This document shows positions 11,719 through 22,066 of a stretch of DNA of 64,000 nucleotides, one piece after another (positions within the stretch are counted from its first letter, which is position 1; each line of letters begins with the position of its first letter). The DNA comes from Proteles cristata cristata. Its lineage: Eukaryota > Chordata > Mammalia > Carnivora > Hyaenidae. The stretch is from contig JAESUZ010005543.1 in NCBI GenBank assembly GCA_017311185.1, positions 1,550,001-1,614,000 of the forward strand. The letters run 5' to 3'. The notes under the pieces are model-generated. The model made no database searches. It saw only the letters and a list, made by a program, of their open reading frames with translations, and was not told where the DNA came from. The position numbers and the translations under genes are program-made.

Positions 11719-13150
11719 GAGTTTCTAAGCAATTGCGGATTGGGGCCTCTGAGTCATCATCAGGTAGCAAGGTGGCTGGATTTAAAATCTCTGTCCTCAG
11801 GAAAGTGATGTGTGGAGGGTCCAGTAGTAATACCTGATACTGGATGATTCATGCATTGGAGATCCATCGGTCTGGTGGGGAGTGCAGCAGGGATGCTATC
11901 CCATGATGTCCTACAATCTGAAGGTCTTGCCCAAGCGTTAGTTTGGAGGCTTCTTTAACCAACATTGCAAGTGGTGGCAACAGCTGTTAGGCAATTGGGC
12001 CACCCGGTGGCAACAGAGTCCAGCCATTTGGACAAGTAGGCTATAGGTTGTTTCTAGGGGACCAAAGTTTGAGTGAGAACCTCTTTCACAATTCCTCATT
12101 GTGAAATGAGGATCTCATGTACAGATAGTTGCAAAGGCTTGGTAATATCAGGTAAAGCCAGGGCTGGGGCTTGGGTAAGGGCGTGCTTGATTTGCTCAAA
12201 AGCCCTATCTTCCTGTTCTCCCCAGACCATCTCAGTCCCTTCACCCCCAGTAGCAGAGTACAGGGGCTTTGCCATTTCAGTGAAACCAGGTATCCAGAGG
12301 GGGCAGTACCCACTGGCTCCTAGGAATTCCCTGATCTGTCTTTTAGTTGTGTGTTTAGGAATGTTTAGGATAGCTTTGGATTCTTTCCAGCCCCAGCGAT
12401 CGCTTGCCTTCATGTAGCTGGTAGCCGAAGTATATTACAGAGTCCAAGCAAATTTGCACCTTTTTTTTGCAGAAACCTTATATCCCAGGATATCTAACCC
12501 CCTCAGCAGGTCCTCAGTAGCCTTTGTGCAGTTCTCTATGGAATTAGCGGCTAGGAGCAAGTCATTTACATACTGTAACAGTAACATCTGGGTGACTCTC
12601 CCGGTAGGGGACCAAATCCCTCCGAAGAACCTCATCGAAAAGAGTGGGGGAGTTCTTAAACCCTTGGGGCAGTCACATCCAGGTTAACTGTCCATTACAG
12701 GTTCCATCTGGGTCTGTCCGTTCAAAGGCAAAAAGAGGCTGACTGACTTTTGCAATTGACAAAGCAAAGAATACATCCTTTAAGTCCAAGACAGAGTAAA
12801 GGCAGTGATTTGGTGAGAGTCCACTCAGGAGAGTATAAGAGTTGGGAACTGTAGGATGGATTGTCTCAACCCTTTTGTTAATTTCTCTGAGGTCTCGTAC
12901 TGGCCGATATTCTAAAGTCCCAGGTTTTGGGACAGGAAGCAAAGGAGTATTCCAGGGGGAATGGCATGGCATTAGGATCCCAGCCTCTCGCGGGCAGTTG
13001 ATGTGTTTGGCAATTCCTTCCCTTGTTTGCTGACTGATGGGATATTGCCTCACTTAGATCGGGGTGGCTATGGCAGCTAACTGGATCACTAAGCGATGCT
13101 TGTTGAATGGCCAGTCCAGGGGGGGTTAGTTTCAGTCCAAACTGTAGGAA
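11719..13150 (-). pseudogene. Defective pol: reverse transcriptase region
   Basis: Reverse transcriptase copies viral RNA to DNA. The fingers/palm part is in 12673-13053: an [21 protein letters not shown] block and LDLKDVFF carrying the first catalytic Asp (near 12766-12789). The second active-site motif, in 12435-12635, reads YVND rather than the YxDD of functional enzymes: the Asn codon is 12564-12566. The thumb/connection part follows at 12096-12413 (REFLGASGYCPLWIPGF). The frames of these pieces are separated by stops and indels, and the connection region is interrupted by the L1 at 11425-11709. The YVND change alone would be expected to abolish polymerisation. Confidence 0.88.
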
Positions 13151-13587
13151 TTATCTCTTTCCATTTTCTATCAATGGAGAGGCTTTCCGCTCTGGTTTTT
13201 CTAGGGGTAGATATTCCTCTGATATAGGGCAGGTAACTAGAATGGCAGGTGGTGGCAGGTTCAAGTCTATAGATTTTCCGGTAAAGGAAATTTGGGCCTT
13301 AAGCTTGTGCAATAGATCTCTTCCCAGAAGGGAATATGGGCAATCAGGTATGAGCACAAAAGAATAAGTAATAGTCCCTTGGGCTAGGTTAGTGATTCAG
13401 TGGGTGGCCTTGCATTTGCCCTGTGGCTCTCTGAATGTATATTATTTCTTTAATCACAGGTTCTAAGGGTTCTTTAAGAATGGAATACATAGCCCCAGTG
13501 TCAACCGGAATTTGGTTTCTTTCCTTTCTACCTTGAGGGTAACCACAGGCTCCAGGGATTCAGGGAAAGAGGGAAGCTGAGGTGGTG
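13151..13587 (-). pseudogene. Defective pol: retroviral protease region
   Basis: Aspartic protease that cleaves Gag and Gag-Pol. The active-site triplet Asp-Thr-Gly is encoded at 13494-13502 (in PVDTGAMYS). The C-terminal LLGRDLL motif of retroviral proteases is readable within 13151-13357. The two parts lie in different frames, and a further frame change lies just upstream of the active site. It sits between gag and reverse transcriptase, as in gammaretroviruses, where the enzyme is made by reading through the gag stop codon. Confidence 0.83.
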
Positions 13588-15100
13588 TCATTGTTCATGG
13601 GTGACTAGGATGGGAGGCTTTTTCTTGGGGCATTTATCTTTCCAATGTCCTTCTTCCTTACAATAAGCACATTGATTCTTTCCTACTGTTCCTCAGGGTC
13701 CCCTCTGGTGGGATTGGGGCCTTCCCTGTCCTTTGCTCTTGCCTGGGGGTTGTACCCAGGCTGCTATGAGGACTCTCCCTATTTCCTTTCCTTGCATAAT
13801 GGCAAGGCTGTCCCTGCTCTGAAAAACTCACTGGGCTATTTCTACTAGCTCCGAAATTACCTTTCCTTCAAATCCTTCTAGTTTTTGAAGTTTCTTACAG
13901 ATGTCTGGGGCCGACTGAGAAACGAAAGCCATATTAATGGTTTTTCAGTTCTCCATTGCCTCGGGGTCAATAGGAGAATACAGGCGGTAAGCCTGGTAAA
14001 GCCTTTCTAGGAAGGCTGCAGGCAACTCATTCGGTCCTTGGACGGGGTATCATGAATTTTTGTCAGATTGGTGGGCTTTTGCGCTGCTGCACAAAGCCCC
14101 TGCAACAGAATCTGGCAATACTGGAGTAGACGCTCCCTACTGATATCCATGTTAGGGTCCCACTGGGGCTACGTGGAAGGGAAAATGTGCTCAATTCTGT
14201 GAAGGTCTGTGGTAAGCATTCCATCTGGGCAAGAGGACTGTCTGTTCTTGTTGCTTCTCGGAGCACTCAGGTTCTTTCCTTGGAAGTCAGTAAGACCTCC
14301 AAGAGTTGGTGACAATCTTCCCAAGTAGATAAGTGAGTGGTGAAAATAGAGCTCAATAAGTCCTGGGGGTCCTCAGAGAAAGAAGGGTTCTGAGTTTTCC
14401 AGTTGTAGAAGTCCGTGGTGGAGAAAGGAATGTAGACAAGTGTCAGGCGTGTTCGCTGCCCATCTGGACTGGGAGCCAGAGATGTTTGCCTAAGAGGAAG
14501 GATGGGAACTGGGGCATCAGAGGATTGGTGTTCTCCTCCATAGAGGGCTCCTGATCTGGCATGTGGGGGACTAGTCAAAGGGTCTCCTGTGGCTTTTGAT
14601 TCCTGGGGAGCTAGTGGAGCCTGGGGATAAGGAGATGGTCTCTGAGGATCAGATAAGTCTCCCCCTTCAGGTATCTACTGAAGCACTGGGTGAAGCCTCT
14701 TTGAAGGCTGAGTGATGGGAAGCAAGGGCTTGGGGTTTGGAGGAGAACAGGAAGGAAAGTGGGAAAGGGAGGTGCCAGACGACAGCTTTCGGTGCTGTTT
14801 TTGGCACTCTCTCTGTCAGGAGGGTGGGTCTTCTAGGAGGTTGACCCGAGTCACAGCATATGGCTCCTGGTCAGGGTGAACATCTTGTCAAATCCTGCCA
14901 ATGACATAAGCAAGGTTAAGATTATAGGAGCCCTCTGGGGGCCAGTCAACCCCATAGAATGTTGGCTAGTCCAGCTGGCAGTTGTCCACAGCCAAGATGG
15001 TTTTAGGATGAGCCATAGTTCTTTCCACTTTTCTGAAACCAGAGAAGTTATTTAGCATGCATTCAAGGGGGGAGCAAGGCTCTGATGAAGACCGACTCAT
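13588..15100 (-). pseudogene. Defective gag of the class I provirus
   Basis: Gag is the capsid precursor. The start codon is 15098-15100 and the N-terminus reads MSRSSSEP..., so the Gly that should follow Met for myristoylation in gammaretroviruses is Ser here. Matrix continues to an in-frame TAG at 14966-14968. A proline-rich middle part follows. Capsid is readable in 14267-14578 ([15 protein letters not shown], then ..[10 protein letters not shown]) and continues with the major homology-type segment near 13975-14030 ([15 protein letters not shown]). One Cys-His zinc knuckle (C-X2-C-X4-H-X4-C: CAYCKEEGHWKDKC) lies at 13630-13671. The frame closes with TGA at 13588-13590, a possible readthrough codon into pol. 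Several stops and frameshifts make it non-functional. Confidence 0.9.
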
Positions 15101-15448
15101 GACAGAGGTTAAACAGTGGGTCACACCAGAGATAAAGATAGGTTAACAGGAAACATTTAACAGGGCACAGAGAGCACTGAACATAGAACAAATGGTTGGG
15201 GTGATCAACCAACCCAGATGGTGGTGAGGACATCTCCACCAGACACCAGCTAAGGGGAAGTTAAGCCGTGTCCAGCCTTTCCTCCTAGAATCAGATCTGC
15301 CCAGTAACAGAAAACAGAAAATAGGTGCCGCCTCGTGTACCTTACTTAAACCTGGTCTGAGAATGGAAGGCCAGGGCCAAGGAACTTCTCTCAGGAGCTC
15401 TCCCTTAGCTGTTCTGCTTCAGCCTCCAAATTTCGGGTGGTCATAGAG
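15101..15448 (-). other. Provirus 5' leader between primer-binding site and gag
   Basis: About 350 bases between the primer-binding site and the gag start. In gammaretroviruses this interval carries the splice donor and the RNA packaging signal. I cannot pick out either with confidence here. Confidence 0.6.
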
Positions 15449-15465
15449 TCTCGGTGGAACCTCCA
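15449..15465 (-). promoter_or_regulatory. Primer-binding site, tRNA-Gln
   Basis: On the minus strand, two bases after the 5' LTR, the sequence TGGAGGTTCCACCGAGA is complementary to the 3' end of mammalian tRNA-Gln, which ends TCTCGGTGGAACCTCCA. The match covers 17 bases. This indicates priming by tRNA-Gln, unlike the tRNA-Pro of FeLV-type and the tRNA-Gly of RD-114-type elements. Confidence 0.9.
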
Positions 15466-15467
15466 AA

Positions 15468-16037
15468 TGAAACAGGGTGAATGTCGGAAAACCACCAAAC
15501 GCCAAATAGATCACTGCCGGGCCAAACCTGATCTCCCAATCCCAAAGAGAAAAATGCAGAGAATGGCCCCAAACAAAGGTAGCAGTGAGCTTATATGGAT
15601 TTCAGCAAGGCAGAATATGTCATTATTTAGTCAACCAATTACAATTTACAGCATTTCATGATAGCCAATTATATTGTGGCACACAGACATTAGTTTTGGT
15701 GGAAACCTATCATTTTAAAGTTCTTTGTCTTAAGAGGGTTTGAAATGACCAATCATAGTTAGATACCTAAGTACCGTGGGGGCAGTGACTTCGTGATGTT
15801 TTACATGTTGGCCTTGCCTTCGCCAGACCTTAGTAGAAGGGGTGGGGGAGCATTCTGCAACCTAAGTTATCTATTTAGCAAGCAGGCGAAGTTACAGAAG
15901 AGAGATGAGGGGGTTAGTAATTTCCGGTAACTCTAATAAGGAACATAAGCTTTTATCTCAATTATTTATGAAAGGTGGGTTTAAGCCAAACTTATAGATG
16001 GTAAGCTTTCTGATACCTTATAAGTTGACTTATTACA
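15468..16037 (-). repeat. 5' LTR of the tRNA-Gln class I provirus
   Basis: 570 bp, pairing with 7259-7848. It keeps the TG...CA ends and the TATA-like box (minus strand, about 15590-15596) but has lost about 18 bases where the 3' LTR has its AATAAA signal (right LTR reads GCCAAATAGATCACTGCC around 15503-15520). It would have served as the proviral promoter. Confidence 0.93.
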
Positions 16038-16042
16038 ATAGG

Positions 16043-16440
16043 CATCGGTCGCCTATCTGACAGGCAGTTTGATGAATGGCAGGCAAAACCATATGTTCAA
16101 ATTAAAATGTGTTAAGCCCCTACTATGTGCAAAGCATTTAATTAGATGCTTGTTGCACAGATACATGTATGAGACACAAACATTTCAAAAATTAGGAAAA
16201 AGGGGAAAAAAGTTTGGAACCAATGCTGTATGCTTTATGAGGCAGGCGCTTGCTCTTAGAATGTGGCACATGGTAGGGTTTTGATCTATTTTAATGAAAT
16301 GAAGAAAGCATAGCATTAGAATTCAAATCTATGCATTTTAAATGAATGAATGGTAATGATCAGTTCTCTAGAAATTTAGGTGAGAAAGTAATGCCGTCAG
16401 CCCTAGAAAAACCTTAAATATAACAATACTGTCTGTCTGT
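16043..16440. other. Flanking sequence, possible old MIR/L2-like piece
   Basis: The stretch AAGCCCCTACTATGTGCAAAGCATTT near 16113-16140 resembles the MIR/L2 'actatgtgccaggcactgtg' motif. The rest is anonymous. Confidence 0.4.
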
Positions 16441-16444
16441 CTAT

Positions 16445-16600
16445 CTTTGAAGTTTGCATGGTGTTTCATATTTATAATTTTATTTTGATCTTTTTAACAT
16501 TCCTGGGAGATAGGTGGTGGGACAGATATTATTAGTCATTTTGCAGATGGCAAACAAGATGTTCATTGTAACTGACTCTAAGGACAGAAAACTTTTCCCT
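16445..16600 (+). repeat. MIR fragment (ancient SINE)
   Basis: Order of motifs matches the MIR 3' half: TTTATAATTTTATTTTGATC, then CCTGGGAGATAGGTGGTGGGACAG, then TATTATTAGTCATTTTGCAGATGGCAAAC, which corresponds to 'attatccccattttacagatgaggaaac'. It is diverged with no flanking duplication. Confidence 0.6.
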
Positions 16601-16882
16601 TCCTCCTTTTTAGTTCTTTGGGCTAATAATTAAACTGAGGTAAGACAGATACAACAGGAAAAAAACAAGTTTCATACGTATGAGAACCCCATAGAAATGA
16701 GACACTCCAGAGGTCAAGTAATTGAGGCCTACGTATCACCCTGAGCTATGGGAGAAGGGGTGGAGTGTGGCAATTCCAAGGGAAGGAAGACAGACAATTC
16801 ACAGGATGAGGAGAAGAGCAAGTGGTTGGTAAACAAATGTTTGCTGTGCCTTGCTGGTAAGTCTTTGTGATGTAAACCATTA

Positions 16883-17129
16883 ACCTAGGGCGCCTGGGTG
16901 GCTCCATCTTGGTTAAGCATCTTAACTTCAACTCAGGTCATGATCTCACAGTTGGTGAGTTCAAGCCCCACATTGTGCTTTGTGCTGACAGCTCAGAGCC
17001 TGGAGCCTGCTTTGGATTCTGTGTCTCCCTTGCTCTCTGCCCCTCCCCCACTTACTCTCGCTTATGCACGCATGCTCTCTCTCTCTCTCTCTCTCTAAGA
17101 TAAATAAATATTTAATAAGTAATAAAAAA
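16883..17129 (+). mobile_element. Carnivore tRNA-derived SINE
   Basis: Head GGGCGCCTGGGTGGCTCC, B-box GTTCAAGCCCC, body with GAGCCTGGAGCCTGCTTTGG, a pure (CT)n run at about 17077-17096 and an ATAAATAAATATTTAATA-type tail. Duplication GTAAACCATTA (16872-16882) and GTAAAACATTA (17130-17140), one mismatch. Confidence 0.93.
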
Positions 17130-17140
17130 GTAAAACATTA

Positions 17141-18549
17141 TCTCTGGTAACAGCTCTCTTCCTGGTACAGGTTTTCTGTCTCAATTCTTTTGGGCTTAAA
17201 TTTAAAGGAGAAGTAAAAAGCTCTTCCTGAGTCTGCTGAGCCCAAATTGTCTTTAGTTCCAAATAATTCACATGGCAAGGCAGCATATTCTGGGGTGGTA
17301 TATTCTGCCCCCCTTATAATTTCCAAATGTCATAGCTGGTACATGGCAAAGTTGGGACTCGGACTGAATTTTTGTTCTCAGCTCAGTGTTCCTTGAAGCT
17401 CAATGTGGTATCACTTTCCACTTTAGTAGAAGCCAGTTTATTTAGTGTTTCACTACATTGGCATAGGCCCTCCGGACACAAGTTACCTTCACTTGCTCTC
17501 CTAGAATCTAGAGGAACCTGTGTGAAGTCTTTCTTCCAGTCTTTCAGGTGCTTGTCTCCAAACACTTAAGGTTTATATCTTCAGAAGAGAATTCCTGTTA
17601 ATGATGACAGTGATCAAAGAATCCAAATGGTTCTTTCTAGACACTATTGGGTAGTTTAAGTATTTGTGGATTGAGTGATGAGGGCCATAGGTGAGGGGTT
17701 GAAAGGGAGACCATGGGTAAAAATAAAAATTAGATCATGCAAGTGATACAGCCATTCAGTCACAAATGGTTCTTGAGCAGCGATAGCATAAATTACACTG
17801 AGGGGCAGGAAGCCTGCCCTAGTTAGCTTGCCTGTCCATACAGATTGTCTAAGTGTGCTTCAGTCCATATGTTAGAGCACATTTCTGGCAAGAGTGCTTT
17901 CTAAATAGCAGGCTTCTTTTTAGGGGACTGGAACAGATTTTACAGGTGCTAACCTGCCTTGTGCCCCAGGGCAGACGTATTACTCTACAATAAGAAGTTG
18001 ATGCTTAACCTCCTCCTGGCCTCAAATGCCACTCGGTGGTAGAAGCCAGTGATTTCAGCTATTTCAACGTAATGTACCTTCAAGCCTCAAGGCTGCCTTG
18101 CTCTATCTCCTTAATATCATCTTTTGTGCAAAGTCAAGACCCCTAAACAGTCTGGCAAAGATGCTGGACTGATAGAACTCTGGTGTTCCTTTTAGTGGAA
18201 TCATTTTGTGTTCTCAAGTGAGCTGCCTGGGTGGGAGTGAGACAGTTGTGCATGTCGTCAGATCAGACTAGTCCTAGAATAATTGTCCTTGCTGCCTTGC
18301 AGTGCATGCAAGTTGTTCCCTTTCATTTGACAAAGCAAAAGGGATATAAGCCAAGTTTGTATTCTTTATGCTTTGGCCCTACAGACCTGGAGCTTTCAGT
18401 AAGAAAGATAATTATTTGGAGATGATTCAAGGTGCCCCTTTCTGTGCATTTGACTCAGAAGTCTGTTTCAATAAAACGAACAGAACTTTCTAAAATACCT
18501 AACTTTTTCTCTTCTACTTTGCCCATATTTCTATTCAACTCATCTCAAA
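17141..18549. other. Anonymous non-coding sequence
   Basis: No repeat family or coding exon recognised. Short open frames on both strands (17095-17569) overlap each other antiparallel and share no family signature. Confidence 0.45.
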
Positions 18550-18559
18550 CAAGGATTTT

Positions 18560-18793
18560 CTTTTTTTTTTTTTTTTTTTAAATTTTTAACATTTTTATTC
18601 ATTTTTGAAAGACAGAGAGACCAGAGTGTAAGCAAAGGAGGGGCAGAGAGAGAGGGAGACAGAGAATCTGAAATAGGCTCCAGGCTTTGAGCTGTCAGCA
18701 CAGAGCCCAATGTGGGGCTTGAACCCACGAACCATGAGATCATGACCTGAGCCAAAATCAGACACTTAACCAACTGAGCCACCTAGACACCCC
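18560..18793 (-). mobile_element. Carnivore tRNA-derived SINE
   Basis: Left end is a long T-run (the A tail in reverse), followed by the purine-rich tract, the body and the tRNA-like head ending AGACACCCC. CAAGGATTTT occurs at 18550-18559 and 18799-18808 as the target duplication. Confidence 0.92.
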
Positions 18794-18808
18794 ACAAGCA
18801 AGGATTTT

Positions 18809-19249
18809 TCAAAGTACTGTGGCTTTTCTGATTTCAAAGGGATACTCTAACATTCCTGACATTATTGCTTTGGAATCTCTAAAATTGACCAAGAAGTTGC
18901 ATTATCAATCCATTAGTGCTTTGTTTTTAAATATCATCCCCGAGGCAATGGAACCTGTCCCTCCCTGTGCCTCAACGTTTAGTGTTCTCCTGTTCTCATA
19001 CTGTGTGCCCTTATGGGACATTTTCTCTTCTCTTATCATGCCTGTAGGAAAATCACTTGTGTTTTTTATAATGTTTCCTGACATTTCAAGTCCTAGCTCT
19101 TTTCACACAGTGTCATCATAAATGTACATTACAACATACATTATTGCTTACCATTTTATATGCAGCTGGAATAGCAACTACATAGCTCACATGAGCTGTG
19201 TCTTTGTTCACGGGAAAGGCACATGTTCATGGGATATGTGAGCGGGTTG
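18809..19249. other. Anonymous non-coding sequence
   Basis: A 100-codon open frame at 18819-19121 has no recognisable domain. No repeat signature was seen. Confidence 0.4.
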
Positions 19250-19395
19250 TCTGGCCCAGGCTTCTTCCTTCATGGTTGAGGAAACTGAAGCCCAGTGAAG
19301 TTTAATGTCTTGTTCAAAATGTTTTAGGGAACGGATGGCAGAATCAAGGCTATAGACCTAGTTATGGAGCCTTTTAACTATCAGTCCACCACCTT
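19250..19395 (+). repeat. MIR fragment (ancient SINE)
   Basis: TTGAGGAAACTGAAGCCCAGTGAAGTTTAATGTCTTGTTC matches the MIR core (gaggaaactgaggcncagagaggttaagtnacttgcccaa), followed by a GATGGCAGAATCAAGGCT segment (the 'agtggcagagccgggattcg' part). Diverged, no target duplication. Confidence 0.65.
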
Positions 19396-21540
19396 ACACA
19401 TCAAAGGTTTTCATAAGGGCTTAATGTAGATGTATTGACTTATCTAGTGCATACTGAGTGGTCTAAAGCAGCTCTTTTTGGTTTGTAAACACTGGCAGTG
19501 TGTTAGGGAAATTCTAGTAGTAATAATATAAATGTATATTTTTATTTAATATTATTTGCCAACATACACATGTACACACACAGACACAAGCACACATTTT
19601 ATTATCTCCTTGGTCAGAAGGGCCATCGTGATGGTCTCATCTGTAAGGCTCCAGGCTTTCCATTTCTTCCTCCACCAAGAGAGATACCTCTGTAGAAGCT
19701 GACCTTAGAACTCCCAGGAGAAGTCCGGTGTGTATGTACACACCTGCATGCACATACGGTGCACATACCTATACACACACATGCACACAAGATTTAGGAC
19801 TTCATGAGGCTTGAAAAGTAGAATTCAGTTATTTTGGTCCTCATGAATTTAAGCAAAATATTACTCTTCTCTATGTTAAAATTTTGAGGAATCTCTCAAA
19901 TGTCAAAGTTTTTTAGAAAATGTCATGGAATGTGGCCACGTTAAACAACATTAAATTAACATTAAATGTTATTACAACATTAAGTATTATTAACATCAAA
20001 CTTTAGATTGAGGTTTTAAAGTAGTAATAAAATCATGATTTCAAATAATTTCTGCTTCAGTTGATAAACTTCAATTAAAACAACTCAGGGGGAGGAATTA
20101 TTTGGGAGATGTGGGTAAGATTCCTGGCTCATTGACCAAACATTATGGACTTTAAATCAGCAAGATTGATTTGGGCTTAGAGTTGAAGCTCTTATTTTTT
20201 CTTTGTTGTTATGTCAATAGTAAGAACTCTTGTGAAGGTTTATTTATTTTATTTTTTTTTAAATCCTTGAACTATTTTTATTTCAAATAGTATAACATTT
20301 CAATATTAGTAATTGATTTTGTACAGTTTTCTATTTATATCATACTATAAAGTGAATAACTTAGAACTTATTATTCCTGTATTTAACAATTCTATCCACA
20401 AGGTCATCATTTATAGTAAAACATTTTTCTGACCTCTATTGTATAGGTTTACAGACTGATCTTGAGAAAAATGCCGGAGACCCATATTGTTAGGTGTCAT
20501 TTTCTTAGAGACTAATATGGGTAACTTTCCACAAATTATTAAATTCTCATTGCTTTATGTTTTGAGAATGTGCATGTATACGATGTCTAGGTGAGGGATA
20601 CACACATGCCTACTTAAGATTGGTGTTGAATGCTCTGGTTAATCAAGGCAAAATATTTCCAAATTTCCTCATAAATCAAGCTGTTCATATTTAGTAGGTC
20701 AGCTTAATCCTTCAGAAGATCGCACTTCATTCACTTCTATCAAAATATTTGGCCCCTGTCTTTGTTTTCAGGATTGGACTAGTTCTGAGAGGTGGTGCAA
20801 GAAAGGGTGTTCATTCCAGTAAGTTGCCACACCTAGAATTTTCCTCAAGGCCTTGAACCTACTAGGTCTAATTCATTCAATTTTGGGGAATCTTCATTGA
20901 ATTAGTACTCCTCCTCATCCCTTTGACATAGGTGAATTTTGGAATTTGATCTCGACTTAGAGATCAATACTTAGATTATCTCTATACACACACATGCACA
21001 CAAGATTTGTAGCTTCTAGTACTACAGTCTAATACTTAGATTATAACCTGAACATTCATAGCAAAAGTAGGACCTTTGAACTTTAATTCCATTGAGTTCT
21101 TACCTTTGGGCTCTGGAATTGATGTGGACTCATGAATACATAGGATATTGTTCTAGGAGTATAATCCACCATTACCAGATGAAGTGGTAGAGAGACTAGT
21201 CACAAGTTCTTTGGAAGTAAATGTTAAGATGGAATTTGTGATGTGTTTATTAAGAACTTATGCTTGTGAAAAAAAAGTGGAAGAATGGAATAGGATGGAG
21301 GAAAGAAAGATGAAATTGAAGGAGGACTAGCAAAGCCCTAGCCTATTTAGTAAAGAGGTATAGAGGGTGTATGGTCTATCAGAGTGTTACATGTTGGGCT
21401 GTCACCTCACCTGTTAGCTGAATGTGGTCTACCCTACAAAGCAGTTGATCGTGAGCTAAGTGGCTCTGTGCCTCTGTGCAGTTGAGATTGACCCAGGTTC
21501 TGGCCCTGGAAGGAACTGTCAAGTGGGACTATCTGCTGAG
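19396..21540. other. Anonymous non-coding sequence with CA-rich simple sequence
   Basis: CA-rich, imperfect microsatellite-like stretches at 19564-19600 and 19734-19792. A T-rich run lies at 20238-20265. The rest carries no recognisable repeat or gene. Confidence 0.45.
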
Positions 21541-22066
21541 TGTTAGAGTAAGTAGCTAGTTAGGCTTAAGTGGATGCCTAGAAGCAACAAATGAGGAGTC
21601 AGGGTCAGCTATCAGGAAAGTCCGATACCTACCATGGTAGCACTCCACAAACAAAGTCACAAGAAGTGGATCAAACCCGACAGGCCCAAGACAAAGAAGG
21701 CCAAAGACCCTGACCAAGTAAGGAAGAAAAGGTGGGAAACCCTGCTCCCAAAGAAATCTCCTTCTCAAGTAATGAATATTCTACCCCCTTCCTTCTGTTG
21801 ACAACTGTCAATAAAAGATAGAACCTCAAACCCTGGGGTGCACAGCTGTCCCTTGGGATCACCCGCTCTCACATCTGGAGAGTATACTCACTTTAATAAA
21901 CTCTTCCACTTGCATCATTTACATTGTGTCCAGTCTGTCCTTGAATTCTTTCTTGTGACCAGACTAAGAGACTTTGGTGACATCATAGGAACAAGCTGGG
22001 TAGAAGGGGATCAGGGGGTGAGGGGTGGGTCTCCCCTGTGCACCTGGTAAAAACTCCATTTCTGCA
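21541..22066 (+). repeat. Solitary retroviral LTR candidate (class I type)
   Basis: About 526 bp from TGTTAGAG to TTTCTGCA, with a TG start and CA end. A TATA-like AATAAAAGATAG lies at about 21811-21822 and an AATAAA signal in TTTAATAAACTCTTCC at about 21892-21907, followed by a T/G-rich downstream stretch and a U5-like GTGACATCATAGGAAC segment. No partner LTR or internal region adjoins it. Flanks are GCTGAG and ACTGGG, at best a weak 4-of-6 duplication, so the exact ends are uncertain. Confidence 0.55.

Larger units (their letters stand above)
7259..16037 (-). mobile_element. Class I (gammaretrovirus-like) endogenous provirus, two LTRs, defective
   Basis: The element has the complete order LTR - leader - gag - pol - env - LTR, read on the minus strand from 16037 to 7259. 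It is about 8.8 kb including a later 285 bp L1 insertion at 11425-11709. The flanks carry ATAGC (7254-7258) and ATAGG (16038-16042), a 5 bp duplication with one mismatch. Class I assignment rests on the single Cys-His zinc knuckle in gag, the capsid and pol motifs, the CX6CC motif in env and the polypurine tract. The primer-binding site matches tRNA-Gln. Every gene contains stops or frameshifts, so no product of full length can be made. By hand alignment the two LTRs differ at about 44 positions in about 560, roughly 8 percent, plus small indels. That implies an insertion millions to tens of millions of years old, depending on the rate used. Confidence 0.95.

Noticed and set aside
13588..13590. 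A definite programmed readthrough stop between gag and pol
   Set aside because: TGA lies at a plausible place, but the frame beyond is shifted before the protease active site, so readthrough cannot be distinguished from decay.
7259..16037. A recently active, complete retrovirus
   Set aside because: Stops in gag, RNase H, integrase and env, frameshifts throughout, an altered active site, an L1 inside pol and about 8 percent LTR difference.
21541..22066. A host gene terminal exon with AATAAA
   Set aside because: TG...CA ends, TATA-like and polyadenylation signals spaced as in an LTR, and no upstream coding exon.
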